A stretch of DNA of 64,000 nucleotides from Magnolia sinica (Eukaryota > Streptophyta > Magnoliopsida > Magnoliales > Magnoliaceae): positions 71,420,177-71,484,176 of the forward strand of contig NC_080582.1 in the NCBI RefSeq assembly GCF_029962835.1, in the 5' to 3' direction. How positions within the stretch are numbered: the stretch's first letter is position 1; every line of letters begins with the position of its first letter. A model generated the notes under the pieces. It did not search any database, was not told the origin of the DNA, and was given only the letters and a program-made list of their open reading frames with translations. Positions 1 to 13,000 of the stretch are shown one piece after another. The translations under genes were made by a program, and so were the position numbers.

Positions 1-2642
1 CCTCATTTATAGGCTCATGCCTTAAAATGTGTTGCTAAAAAGGATAGATGGCTCGAGTAAGTTACATATATTATGATAGGGCCCACATATTTAAATCAGT
101 AATAACAGAGTTTTTATGGACTAATTTTCGAAATGTAATTGCCTGTGAATTTCAAACAAGTGGAGTAAGTCATAATTACTTATTTTCATGTTTTTGCCAG
201 GAAAATTAAAAATCAAACAGCCCCTAATAGTAAAGTCATGTTTTTAAGGTGTTTGAGTTGGAGTCTAAGTCTAAAACTATCCTAGGTTTGAACTCATTAT
301 TTAAAGGGTTGTAATTTATTTATTTTTTAATTATCATCAATCAAATTATTTCAAATTTATTAGGAATTATTCCTGCTTTTATCCCCCATGGATTCGAGGA
401 AGCTCTGTGAGGAGCCTAAAGAGCTCTGTGAATTTAAAGTACTTATTCCCTGAGGAAGACGGTAATCGACCTCATCACATCCCTCCCCGCACTAAATGGT
501 ATCAGAGCGAAGCTTTCTCTTTGGATCTATGACTTCTAATGGCGAGTCGGAAAATATTCCCATAGACGGTGCTCCAAGGATTTTTTTAATAGTAACGGCT
601 TTTGAAGCGGTGCAACGAGAAAATCGGCAAGTCATGTAAGGGATGCAGACTGTCATCGATCACATGACAGAGACTCTAGAGCAGTTTTCATGTTCATGAA
701 AGTGAACCCCCCCCCCCCCCCAAAAAAAAAAAATAAAATCCCCCCAATATGCGCTGAAATTCGTAATCGCACCGATTGTAGGGCAATGCCGACAGTGAAC
801 TGCATGATCACACTTGAGGAGGTGGGATCCATAGACGAGGAGATTAACGACATGATCCTCTAATATCCAAGATAAAGTAGCGATCAGGTAGATTAGGCAG
901 ATCAAGATTTCAAGATGAAAGTCAATCTTCCTAACTTTAATGGCTAACTTCACATTGGGAGTTTCTTTGATTAACTTTCTGTAATTGAGCGATTCTTCGA
1001 CTATATGGAAATCACTGAAGTGAAGAAGGTTAAGATTGTGGTGAAGGGCAAAGCTTCGGATTGGTGTGAGCAACTTTAGCTTGCATAAACGAGACAAATG
1101 AAAGAATCAATCCATATACGGCAACAAATGAAGCTGCTGCTGCATGTTCAATTCCTCCCTAGTGATTGCAATCAGGTATTGTTCCAACAATACCAAAATT
1201 ATCGGCAGGGTAGTCAGTCGGTAAGAGATTACGTAGAAGAATTCTATTGCTTGGCGGTATGGAACGATTTGGTTGAAATTGAATCATAGCAAGTTGTTCA
1301 ATTAAATCGTGGGTTTCGTGTTGCGATCTTGGATCGAGTTCAAATGCAACCCATGTAGACAATGAATGAAGCGATTAAGTTAGCCACCCAAGCGAAAGTG
1401 CATCTTGAGTGTCCTAACACATGGACCTATCATACCATTAAGGTCACTGCGACGGGTCCATCCCAAGGAGCTTTACAGGCTAAAGGGAAAGAATCTGTAG
1501 GGGGTTCCTTACACCCATAAACCAAAATTCGGGAAGCGGGCAAGTTAGACCCCAAAAGGGTATGGCCATTATTGCCAATCGGAGCATGATCCCAAACCCT
1601 TATGGTCAATCAAGACTCGACCATTGCTATCGCTATGGCCAACCAGGTCACATATCAAACACTTGCCCCCAAGGACAAGTAGTTAATCTCACCATCAATG
1701 ATGGTAGTGTTGAAAACGCCAATGAAGACCCGGATGTTGATGAATTGGAGCATGCCACAGAAGATGAAGCAGATGAGGTAGATTGGGTTTCAAAGGATCA
1801 TGGTGAGTCGCTCGTCGTGAGGCAACTATTGTATGCACCAAGGAATGAGGTACACCTACAGCGACAAAATATCTTCCTAACTAGGTGTACAGTGAATCAA
1901 AATGTCTGTAATGTGATTATCGACATCGAAAGTAGCGAGAACATTGTTCCTAAGGTTATAGTGGAGAATTTACAGCTGAAAATGGAGCGTCATCCCTCCC
2001 CGTTTACGATCGGCTTGATTAAGAAAGTCAGTGAGATGAAGGTAACTGAACAATGCACGATATCTCCTTCAATTGGCAAACATTATAAATACTAAGTCAT
2101 ATGCAACATTGTTAACATGGAGGACTGTCACATTCTACTCGATCAACCGTGGCAATCCGACTATGACGTCACTCATAGAGGACGAGATAATGTGTACATT
2201 TTTGCTAAGGACGACCGGAAAACCATACTAGCCCCTGTGGACCTAGAGGAACCACTTGAAACTTTTAAAGTAGATGGTGTTCTCTCTTAATCATACAAGA
2301 CTTGGTGGAGGAATCCAAAAAAATAGTACAAACCTATGCATTAATTGTAAAGGGAAAAGAACTCGAGACTATCATCATCCCAAAGAAATTAAAACCTTTG
2401 CTACATGAATTTAAAGAAATTTAGCCCAATAAATTTACTGATAGATTGCCCCCATATGAGACATTTAGCACCATATCAACCTTATCCCAGGGTCCAACTT
2501 ACCCAATCGTCCACACTATCGAAAAAGTCCAAATAAGTATGATATTCAAAGAAGATCTTTGAGGAGTCTAGAGAGCTCCATGGATTCAGAGTAATTATTC
2601 CCTGAGAAGATGTGATCAACCTCATCACATCCCTCCGTGTCA
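1..2642 (+). mobile_element. Ty3/gypsy LTR retrotransposon remnant
   Basis: A fossil Ty3/gypsy element. LTR-like sequence runs up to about 494 and is followed at 497-508 by TGGTATCAGAGC, a primer-binding site for initiator Met-tRNA. The gag region lies at about 0.9-1.7 kb and includes a CCHC zinc knuckle (CYRYGQPGHISNTC) near 1625-1665. A protease-like stretch follows at about 1.8-2.2 kb, then the beginning of a reverse-transcriptase-like region near 2.4-2.5 kb. A second LTR 3'-end fragment lies at about 2550-2642 and repeats the LTR-end block of 395-490 (ACCTCATCACATCCCTCC). Most of pol is absent. The element is old and badly broken, with about ten or more interruptions. Its LTR end resembles the two solo LTRs in this window, so all three belong to related families. 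The 5' boundary is not resolved and may lie outside the window. Confidence 0.8.
707..733. repeat. Poly-C / poly-A homopolymer tract
   Basis: About 15 C followed directly by about 12 A, inside the decayed gypsy remnant. It looks like simple-sequence growth and may also be a place where assembly length is unreliable. Confidence 0.9.
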
Positions 2643-3022
2643 AGCCCACCATTGTATTGTTGATGGCTAAAGGATTTCATGCCAATGTGTGCTCGAATGA
2701 AATTTTGGACCATAAAATGCTCGCTTGATTCACGCAAATGTCTTCAATGGTTGGAGATGCAAGAACATAAATTTCTTGATGCTGAGTGGGGCACTAATGC
2801 TACTGGATCTTTATGTGTGCATGATTTGTTTTTTGTGCATGCGTGGGCCTATAATATCATGGTTCACTGAATCATAGGCCCGATTTTTATAAAATGAAAA
2901 ACTATGTGACTTAATCATAGGCCCCAACAGTGTACTGGTTTTTGAGTGAGAGCATTTGTACAGTCAAACCTACCTTTTGGAAATATGTAATACTGCACTT
3001 GTCTGCCACACTGCCGTGTAAG
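2643..3022. other. Intergenic, nothing recognised
   Basis: AT-rich, no coding pattern. A short GAATCATAGGCCC motif occurs twice (about 2868-2880 and 2912-2924). No gene or element boundary seen. Confidence 0.5.
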
Positions 3023-3553
3023 GGAAACGGATTGGCTACTCCCCCTGCCACCTGCCAATGGCTGGTAGTCTGTGGGCCCCACCATGAGTTATGTGTTTCA
3101 TCCATGCCGTCCATCTATTTTTCCAGATCATTTTACAATATGAGACCAAAAAAGAGGTATATCCCGATCTCAATGGACCACATTACAGGAAACAGTGTTG
3201 AATGAACGTTGACCATTAAAGACCTTTTAGGGGCCATAAAAGTTTTGGATCAAGCTGATCTTTGTTTTTTCCCTTCATCTGGGCCTGTATGACCTAATCA
3301 ACAGATTGGATGTCAAATAACAGTACAGTGGGCCTTAGGAGGATTTTAATGGTGGATATCCAATCACTATTGTTTTCCTGTGGTGTGGTCCACGTGAGAT
3401 TTATTTCCCTTTCGTTTTTTGGATCAAGCCCTAAAATGATTTGTAAAAATGGATGACAGGAATGGATGAAAGACATACATCATGGTGGAGCCCACAGAGC
3501 ACCAACCACCAGCCACTGGGCTGGTGGCAGGGGGAGTAGGGAATCCGTTTCTG
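3023..3553. mobile_element. hAT-like MITE, GGAAACGGATT family (copy 1)
   Basis: A 531-bp element whose ends are inverted repeats: GGAAACGGATTGGCTAC at the left, and the complement of GTAGGGAATCCGTTTC at the right. Inside the ends lies the GTGGGCCCCACCATGA-type motif, also in inverted orientation. Flanks CGTGTAAG (3015-3022) and CATGTAAG (3554-3561) match at 7 of 8 positions, as expected for the 8-bp target duplication of hAT transposons. There is no transposase, so it is non-autonomous. Relatives lie at 48096-48617 and 50391-50880. Confidence 0.8.
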
Positions 3554-4143
3554 CATGTAAGAGGGGCTAGATGGGTGTGTAGTATACAATCAAGCAATCT
3601 TAGCTAACATACCAAAGTATTATGTTTTTTGTGTTAGTAGACAGGTAGATATGAATTGTAACCATGACTTTCTTGGAATTGTATAAAGCCTTTTATTAGT
3701 AGAGGTCAGGCCCCACAATTTCATTCACGAACAAGACCTTCCAAAACGCAACCCATGTGTATTAAAGCATCTGATGTAAATGTTACCACTTGCCAGAATG
3801 GCACATTGATACAAGATCTAATCCATCCATCATGGATGTAACTCTAGCTTCGTGTCTTGGCCCAAGAATAAGGTCGGTCCACTTGTCGGGTTAGCCACAA
3901 ATGTACAAAACAAATGTACAGTTGGAAAGAGTTGCTCATAACTTTCTAAGACCTGATTTTTAAGTGAGAGCATTCACACCTCAAACACATGGTTTCAGAC
4001 TTAAATTCAAGATACCGAAATTCTTTCTCTGGAAATACGACAGACGCATACTTTCAAACTTGGAATCAAAACAAATGGATTCCACATGTACCGGACAAAG
4101 TCAACTGATATTTTGGAGTTGCTTTCAATTGAAATATTATAAA
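3554..4143. other. Intergenic, no gene
   Basis: Between two transposons; no coding pattern. It ends in the left target duplication ATTATAAA (4136-4143) of the next element. Confidence 0.5.
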
Positions 4144-5095
4144 GGGAAATTGACCGTACATGCCTCGAAGTTTGGGCAAATTACCTAGAACGCTATGACA
4201 CTTCATATATTTCCAGAAGGGCCTTCTGACAGCTTGTGGAAAATTACTTGGACCAAAATGCCCTTGTCCTTGTTTCAGTAATTGTACTGTTTTCCAAGGA
4301 AGAAGAAGTTACGTCGTATTTAATGCCAAGAAAGTAATGTGTACGGAACCCTTTTTTGGGTGTGGGCAAGGACCAAGCTCGTGGGGCCCACATTGATGTA
4401 TGTGTATAATCCATGCCGCCCATCCTTTTTGCCATAATGGTGACAATGGAACCCACTTTTGAAACTTTTCAGGCTCACTGTGATGTTTGTTAGAAGTGGA
4501 CACTGTCCAAGTTAGGACTTTTTTGGGCCCACGTGGAGCAGGCCTACAAGGTGGACGGAATGGACCACCCCATTGTGAGCCTTAAGCTATGGTACCAATG
4601 GTTTGGTAGAAAAGGACGTGAGCATGTTCAAAACCACAATCCATACAACATGATAACCACGACCCATATAACATAGCAACTACTACCTATGCAAACCACG
4701 ACCCAAATAGGCTCACACTGATGTATGTGTATAATCCATTCCGCCCATCCTTTTTGTCATGTCATTTTAGGGCCAGGGCCCAAATATCAGCCCGATCCAG
4801 TGCTTTTATGGCCCACAAAATAGAAAATAATGGTGATTGTTAAAAGTTTCCAAGCTCATTGTGATGTTTGTTAGATGTGGACATTGCCCAAGTTAGGACT
4901 TTTTGGGCCCACGCCGAGCTGACCGATAAGGTGGATAGATCGGATCACCCCATTGTGGGCCTTAACCTATGATACCAATGATTTGGTAGAAAAGGAATTG
5001 AACACGTTGAAAACCACGATCCATACAACATGACAACCACGACCCATACAACATGGCAACTACGACCCATGCAAACCACGGCCAAAATGGCAGCA
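4144..5095 (+). repeat. FB1 left inverted arm
   Basis: Pairs with the right arm at 7366-8374. From about 4380 it holds two tandem imperfect copies (about 4383-4712 and 4713-5090) of a unit that starts with a CACTGATGTATGTGTATAAT-like motif and ends in ACAACATG...CGACCCAT steps that resemble the minisatellite. The arm itself may therefore have grown by duplication. Confidence 0.8.
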
Positions 5096-6075
5096 GTTGT
5101 ATGAATCGTAGTTGTCATGTTATATGGGTGTTAGTTGTCTTGTTATATGAGTCTCAGTTGTATGGATCGCAGTTGTCCTGTTATATGGGTTATAGTTATC
5201 CTGGTATATGAGTCGCAGTCGCAGTTGTCCTGTTATATGGGTCTTAGTTGTCCTGTTATATGGGTCTCAGTTGTATAGATCGCAGTTGTCCTGTTATATG
5301 GGTCGTAGTTATCCTGTTATATGAGTCACGGTTGCAGTTGTCCTGTTGTTTGGGTCTTAGTTGTCCTATTATATGGGTCTTAGTTGTATGGATCGTAGTT
5401 GTCCTATTATATGGGTCGCAGTTATCCTGTTATATAGGTCGCGTCATAGTTGCCCTGTTATTTGGGTCTTAGTTGCCCTGTTATATGGGTCTCAGTTGTA
5501 TGGATCGCAGTTGTCCTGTTATATAGGTCACAGTTTTCCTGTTATATGGGTCACGGTCCTAGTTGTCCTATTGTATGGGTCTTAGTTGTCCTGTTATATG
5601 GGTCTCAGTTGTATGGATTGCAATTGTCCTGTTATATGGGTCGTAGTTATCCAATTATATAGGTCGCGGTCGCAGTTGTCCTGTTATTTAGGTCTTAGTT
5701 ATCCTATTATATGGATCTCAATTGTATGGATCGCAGTCGTTTTGTTATATGGATCACAATTGTCTTATTATATGGATCGTTGTTGTCCTGTTATATGGGT
5801 CGCGGTCGCAATTGTCCTGTTATTTGGGTCTTAGTTGTCCTGTTATATGGGTCTCAGTTGTATGGATCGCAGTTGTCCTGTTATATGGGTCTCAGTTGTA
5901 TAGATCGCAGTTGTCCTATTATATGGGTCTCAGTTGTATGGATCGTAGTTGTGCTGTTATATGGGTCGCAGTTGTCCTGTTATATGGGTTGCGGTCGTAG
6001 TTGTCCTGTTATTTGGGTCGCAGTTGTCCTGTTATATGGGTCGTGGTTGTCATGGGTCGTGGTTATCATGTTATA
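5096..6075 (+). repeat. FB1 minisatellite array, forward
   Basis: Tandem units of about 22-24 bp (GTTGTCCTGTTATATGGGTC) are organised in a higher-order period of about 112 bp. The marker TCTTAGTTGTCCTG recurs near 5357, 5468, 5580 and 5694. The unit lacks stop codons in some frames, which explains the overlapping open frames rich in Cys, Trp and Tyr. Confidence 0.9.
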
Positions 6076-6480
6076 TATGGCCCACAATGGGGTGATCTAA
6101 TTGATCCACCTTGTCGGTCAGCTTACCGTGGGCCCAAAAAGTCCTGACTTGGCCCCACATTAATGTATGCGTATAATCCATGCCGCCCATCCTTCTTGTC
6201 ATGTCATTTTAGGGCTAGGGGCCAAATATCAGCTTGATCTAGTGCTCGTGTGGCGCACATAATAGAAAATAATGGTAACTGTTGAAACATCAATGGATCA
6301 GATGTGGGACCAAGTCAGGACATTTTGAAAATAATGGTGACTGTTGAAACATCAATAATGATGACTTGGGCATTGTCCACTTCTAACAAACATCAATGTG
6401 GGCCCAAGTCAGGATGTTTTGTGCTTACGGCAAGGTGGCCAATAAGGTGGATGGATCAGATCACCCCATTGTGGGCCATA
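6076..6480. repeat. FB1 core between the arrays
   Basis: Contains diverged fragments of the arm unit in both orientations: GTGATCTAATTGATCCACC near 6092 and GGTGGATGGATCAGATCAC near 6447, and TGGGCCCAAAAAGTCCTGAC-type stretches. It is the turning point of the palindrome. Confidence 0.75.
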
Positions 6481-7365
6481 TATAACACGATAACTATGAC
6501 CCATGACGACCACGACCCATATAACAAGACAACTACAACCTAAAAACAGGATAACTATGACCGCGACCCATATAACAGGATAACTGCAACTCATATAACA
6601 AGACAACTGCGATCCCTACAACTGAGACCCATATAACATGGCAACTAAGACCCCATATAATAGGACAACTACGACCGTGACCCATATAACAGAACGATTG
6701 CGATCCATACAACTGAGACCCATATAACAGGACAACTAAGACCAATAGGACAACTGCGACCACAACCCATATAATAGGATAATCGCGACCCAAATAACAG
6801 GACAACTGCGACCGCGACCCATGTAATAGGATAACTGCGACCCATATAACAGGACAACTGCGATCCATATAACTGAAATCCATATAACAGGACAACTAAG
6901 ACCCATATAACAGGACAACTGCGACTGCGACCCATATAACAGGATAACTGCGGCCCGTATAACAGGACAACTGCGATCCATACAACTGAGACCCATATAA
7001 TAGGACAACTAAGACCCATATAACAGGACAACTGTGACCACGACCCATATAACAGGATAACGGTGACCCATATAACAGGACAACTGCGATCCATACAACT
7101 GAAACCCATATAACAGGACAACTAAGACCCAAACAACAAGACAACTGCGACCACGATTCATATAACAGGATAACTACGACCCATATAATAGGACAACTGC
7201 GATTCATATAACTGAGACCCATATAATAGGACAACTAAGACCCATATAACAGGACAATTACGACCACGACCCATATAACAGGATAATTGTTATCCATACA
7301 ACAGAGACCCATATAACAGGACAACTAAGACCCATATAACATGACAATTACGATCCATACAACTG
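6481..7365 (-). repeat. FB1 minisatellite array, reverse
   Basis: The same minisatellite as 5096-6075 but inverted (GACCCATATAACAGGACAAC), with the same 112-bp higher-order pattern. Together the two arrays could fold into a hairpin of nearly 1 kb. Confidence 0.9.
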
Positions 7366-8374
7366 CGGCCCATTTGGGTTGTGATTTGCATGGGTCGTAG
7401 TTGCCATATTATATGGGTCGCGGTTGTCATGTCGTGGTTTTCAACGTGTTCAATTCCTTTTCTACCAAATCATTAATACCATAGTTTAAGGCCCACAATG
7501 GGGTGATCCGATCCATCCACCTTATCAGCCAGCTCGATGTGGGCCCAAAAAGTCCTAACTTGGGTAATGTCCACATCTAACAAACATCACAGTAAGCCTG
7601 AAAACTTTCAACAGTCACCATTATTTTCTATTTTGTGGGCCATAAAAGTACTGGATCGGAATGATATTTGGGCCCTAGCCCTAAAATGACATGACAAAAG
7701 GGATGAGCAGAATGGATTATACACATACATCAGTGTGAGCCCATTTGGGTTGTGGTTTGCATAGGTCGTAGTTGCTATGTTAAATAAGTCGTGGTTGTCA
7801 TGTTGTATGGATCGTGGTTTTGAATGTGTTCACGTCCTTTTCTACCAAACCATTGGTACCATAGCTTAAGGCCTACAATGGGATGATCCATTTTGTCCAC
7901 TTTGCCAGCCGCTCCGTGTGGGCCCAAAAAAGTCCTAACTTGGGCAGTGTCTACTTCTAACAAACATCACAATGAGCCTGAAAAGTTTCAACAGTGGGTT
8001 CCATTGTCACCATTATTTTCTATTATGTGACCCACACAAGCTCTGGATCAGGCTGACATCTGGGCCCTAACCCTAAAATGACATGGCGAAAAGGATGGGC
8101 GGCATGGATTATACTCATACATCAATGTGGGCCCCACGAGCTTGGTCCTTGCCCGTACGCAAAAAAGGGTTTGTACACATCACTTTCTTGGCATTAAATA
8201 TGACGTAACTTCTTCTTCCCTAGAAAACCGTACAACTATTAAAATAAGGACAAGGGCATTTTCGTCCAAGTAATTTTCGGAAGCATGTCAGAAGGCCCTT
8301 CTTGTAATATATGGAATGACCTAGCTTTCTAGCTGATTTGCCCAAACTTTGAGGCAAGTACGGTCAATTTCTCT
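7366..8374 (-). repeat. FB1 right inverted arm
   Basis: Mirror copy of 4144-5095, including both tandem arm units. The terminal sequence ends in GTACGGTCAATTTCTCT, followed by the target duplication ATTATAAA. Confidence 0.8.
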
Positions 8375-9737
8375 ATTATAAACTTTAAGAGGTTTGGCCT
8401 TTTGGGTATTAATATCACCTATCTAAACCGTCCAATGGAATTTGGGTCCAGTCCCTCCATGTCCCCATTCAAGGCAAAACACAACCATCGGATGATTCTA
8501 AGCATCCTTGACTGAGCTTAATTGCTATGATTAAATATCCACATTCATTCTTCATGCTTCTAACTGTAATGTTTAGATCATTTGATTAGTATAAACATTT
8601 AAAGGCAGTATGTGAAGAGCATACCAGACTTAATAGACCATCCACATAGGTGATGGGGATGCCAAGGAGTCCAAATGAAAGTATGTGCATGGAAAGATTT
8701 CCGTGAACTTACCTAATAAATCATTATTCTTCAGAGTTTAATACTGTTTATATATTTTATTTTTAAAAAAAAAAATTTTAAAAAACCAAATTAATGGTAT
8801 TAAAGTGGTTTTCATTCAGTTGGTAGACTAGTATGCAAGGAAAGACTTCCATGCCATTGATAAACTGAAAAATAAGCTCTGAAATGAAGTTCTAAAAAAT
8901 TAAATGATAATTTTGAAATAATTTTAGGAATATTTTAGTTAAAAGTGAAAACATATTTTAATGCACCACCACTTTCAGCTTCAACATTAATAAAGGAAAG
9001 AAAGCAAAAAAATAGACCCATATTTTCAGCGAAAATTAATTTAAGTACTTATTAATTTGAATTTGTCAAACCATCTAAATAGTATAAGTGTTAAAAATAA
9101 GTGATCGATGTTGAAAATAAGTTTTATCGAATGATACATTCATCCTCGTACAAATGCTGCTTTTGAGAAAGCACAGGAACCTTACTATTCTTTGTTGTGC
9201 TACTCTTAGGCTACTTACCGGCATTTTAAAGGTTGTCTCATTCATTGTGTCGGATTTTCCAGAGCCAATATTAGCTCAATTTAACTGAACATCTTGTGAT
9301 GCTAGGTATCAAACAAACCGAGAGACTGGGTTCGGGCAAATCAGGTCCTCTATCCAGCCATAAATTTTGAAAGATCATGTGAATGGCGAACGAGAGGGCT
9401 CCTTCCAATGGGGACTTTCATTTAAACGTGTGACAACCCACTTAGTTCAATAATAATTCAATATTAATAAAAAAAAATACTTTGACTATAGATGATAAAA
9501 TAATATATATGGATCTCTATACATGCGGCTTATAAAAAAAGAACAATGAAAGGAAAAAAATAACCAATGATCGTTTCGTCCTGCAGCAAAATAGTTACCG
9601 TCTCTACTAACTTCATAGGCAAGACAATCATTGGGAAATAATTGAATGTTTGTCTAGTTGTTGAGTCTCATTAAGTGAGATAATTGTTGGTAGTGGACGG
9701 ATCTTTGACAATCTTATGAGAAAGTCAGCATAATATG
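8375..9737. other. Intergenic, no gene
   Basis: AT-rich sequence with no credible reading frame. CATAGGCAAGACA near 9615 is echoed at about 14739, beyond the copia element that begins at 9738. The two therefore lay about 165 bp apart before that insertion. Confidence 0.5.
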
Positions 9738-10044
9738 TGTCAAAGAGAAAGTCGGTGATTGCTCATCACCTCCAATAGATCCCGTTAATTGCTCACCAGC
9801 CAACGGAATGCCAACTCATTCCAATTAAGGATGATTCTTTAACATCTTAGGATTACTCCAGCTCACTATGTACCCTATCCTTTTGTAATCAATCAAATCC
9901 TACAAAGTAGGAAACTCTACAACAGACATGTAACGCGCATAGTTGTAGCATAGCTGTAAACTGATACTCATTTCTTTATAAACAGAACATCCTCCTCCTT
10001 GACAATAATCAAGGTAGAGAGAATTCAAACATCTTCTACATTCA
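9738..10044 (+). repeat. 5' LTR of the copia element
   Basis: 307 bp, bounded TG...CA, about 94% identical by eye to 14393-14697. It contains TTCTTTATAAACAG, a likely TATA-type promoter core, in its last third. Confidence 0.9.
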
Positions 10045-13000
10045 TATGGTATCATAGCAAACATCTTGAACCTGTTCTCTCTTGCAAATTTTTTTTTTTC
10101 CCTTCCTCTATTTTCTTATCAAAATGAATGAGTCCTTAGTTAACACAGAGCAAAACCTCTTCTCCTGCCAAGCCTTCTTTCTCCCCTTCTTCATCAACTT
10201 CTACCATCCTCACCACAAAGCTCACTAGTGAGAACTATCCCATATGGGTCTCTCAGATCCCTCCCCACCTTTGTGGCCATGATGTGCTTGGGTTTGTTGA
10301 TGGCTCCATCAAGTGCCCTGCCAAGCTCATCACTACTGGATCAACCTTGACGACGAATCTAGAATTCATCGCTTGGCAGCAACAGGATCAACTTCTCTTG
10401 GGCTGGTTGATCTCTTCTCTCTTGGAAGACGTTCAAACACAAGTTATTGGACTTCCTACATCCTTTGCTCTATGGACTGCGCTTGAAGCCACATATGCTG
10501 CTCACTCTCGAGCACGCATCTTACAACTTCGCATGGAATTACAATCCCTCAGGAAGGGTCCTGATTCAATCCAAAAATACTTTTAGAGGGCATGATCTCT
10601 TGCCCATCAACTTGCCCTTGCTGCGAAGCCAGTCGACGACAACGACTTAATCCTTTACATCCCCGCTGGTCTACCATCCGAATATGGTCCCTTTTGGACA
10701 ACTATCACCACTCGGTTTACTCCCATCACAACTGCTGATCTCCTTAGGTTCCTCCTCACCGAAGAGCTACGCATCGGCCAAGATGTTGTTGCATCGGATG
10801 CCTACCCATCCGCCAATTTTGCTCATGGCACCTCTCCTGCGCCCTATAGCAGCAAGGGACAGCAGCAGTCCCAGGGTCGTGGTTACCGCAATCATGGTCG
10901 ACGACGTGTCGCAACAACTCTTATGGACAATCTATGCCTTCATCATCCAATACGTGCCCAGTCTGTCAGGTGTGCAACCGCATAGGTCATGTGGCTCTCC
11001 AATGCCACATCGATTCAATGAATCATTTCAGTATGTTCCTCCACATTCCTTAGCACAAGTATATCATGCTTCTATCACTCAACCAAACATTGAGAATTAG
11101 TATCCAGACTCCGGAGCAACACACCATATCACCTCTGATCTGGCAAACCTCAATTTCTCCACTGAATACAATGGCAGCGACACAGTGAAGATCGGTAACG
11201 GGACAGGTTTGCAAATCAAACATGTTGGATCTTCTTCATTTAACACTGATGGTTCTTCATTTATACAATGCCATGAATGATATATTGCATGTCCAAGTAT
11301 TCAACGCAACCTTCTTTCTATTCATAAGTTTACAAAAGATAACAATTGTTGGTTTGAATTTCATCCTTCACAATTTTGTGTAAAGGACATCCACACCGGG
11401 AAAGTTCTATTGGACAGGAAGAGCGCTAATGGTCTATACGAGCTTCGCTTCAATAAAGTAGTTAATAAAAAAACCCTCCTTCATGATGCAACAGAGTGGC
11501 ACCAAAGGCTCGGACACCCTGCCTTTCAGACTGTTCGTGCTATCCTGAAACGGATCGGCGCACAATTTAGATCTAATAAACCACTTGCTGTCTGTGACGC
11601 ATGCTAGAAAGGAAAAAGCCATGGGCTTCCATTTCCTAACCCATCAACTCCAGTCACAAAACCTTTGAAAATTGTTTATTCAGATGTTTGGGGCCCAGCT
11701 CCCGTTGAGTCCTTCAATGGTAATCGTTATTATGTTCATTTTATGGATTCTTTCAACAAATACACTTGGATTTTTCCAATATCCAAGAAAAAGGATGTGT
11801 TATCATGCTTCATTAATTTCCGTTCTTTGGTTGAAAATTTATTCTATGAAACGATAAACTACCTTCATAGTGATTGGGGTGGCGAATACCGAAGCGTTTC
11901 TTCTTATCTTGCCCAATGTGGAATTGGTTACCGTGTTTCTTGTCCTCATACCCACCAACAAAATGGTGCAGCAGAACCAAAACACAGACACATAGTAGAA
12001 ATCGGCTTAGCTCTCTTGGCCCAAGCTTCGGTTCCGTTTCAATTTTGGGACTCTGCATTTGAAACGGCAACATATTTGATTAATCGGCTTCCCTCCCCAG
12101 TGATTCATAACCTGACACCACTGGAAAAGTTGTTCAAAAAACCACTGGATTATGATTTCCTCAAAGTTTTCGGATGTGCATGTTATCCTTGTCTACGACC
12201 GTATCAGCATCACAAGTTTGAGTTTCGCTCAATTCGCTGCGTATTCCTTGGATATAACACCCAACATCATGGTTATCGTTGCTTCGATCCTCACCATTGG
12301 AAGATTTATATCTCACGAAATGCGGTGTTTGATGAGTCCTCATTCCCTCTTGTAGGAACACAATCAAATAGTTCAGTCAAGCCATCCAGCTCCTTACAGT
12401 CTTTTCAGCAAACACTTGATGAGCATCGACTTCCATCAGCTGTTCTGCTGCCTCCGCTGCCATTACTATACCACTACCTGTGGCATGCCATCATGTCCCT
12501 CCAAGGTGCACCCGTGGACCCCTAGGCTCTCACATTTCTTCATCAGTAGAAGTACCTGCAACTTCTCATGATGAAGCACCAGAAAGGTTGCCTTGTAACC
12601 AACATCAACCCACTGATCTAGAAATTAGTCCCTCACTAGCTGTTCAACGAAATAACTCACCTAGCCAGTGCATGATAGAACCCATCCCAACTAATAATGC
12701 TCATGCTTCCAATTCATCTACTCCAACTGTACAACCACATCATATGGTCACAAGAACACAAGATGGCACCCATCGACCAAAAATTCTAAACAACACCACA
12801 AGGTACCCTTTACCGAAATGCTTACTTGCCAACTCTATTTCTGATGTTGTTCCAACTTCTATGAATGCTGCATCAAAAATTCCTAAATGGAGGGCAACTA
12901 TGGCTGATGAGTTCCATGCCTTACTCAAAAATGGCACATGGACCTTGCAACCACATAAGCCCAACATCAACATTGTTGGCTACAAATGGATCTTTCGCAT

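Larger units (their letters stand above)
4144..8374. mobile_element. Giant foldback element FB1 with mirrored minisatellites
   Basis: A 4.23-kb imperfect palindrome. The left end GGGAAATTGACCGTAC pairs with the right end (complement AGAGAAATTGACCGTAC). The match continues for about 1 kb on each side, at roughly 80-85% by eye. The exact 8-bp direct repeat ATTATAAA flanks it (4136-4143 and 8375-8382), which supports insertion as one unit by a hAT-type transposase. Order: left arm, plus-oriented minisatellite, core, the same minisatellite reversed, right arm. No transposase or other credible protein is present. Long open frames over the arrays (repeats of CYMGLSCMDRSCPVIWV type) come from the tandem repeat, not from a gene. 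Confidence 0.85.

Noticed and set aside
5248-7234. Many overlapping long open frames encoding CYMGLSCMDRSCPVIWV-type repeats
   Set aside because: They follow the 112-bp tandem repeat of FB1 on both strands in several frames; no start context, domain or codon bias suggests a gene.
5096-7365. Possible CRISPR-like array because of regular repeats
   Set aside because: Plant context, no unique spacers between identical repeats, units diverge gradually as in minisatellites.
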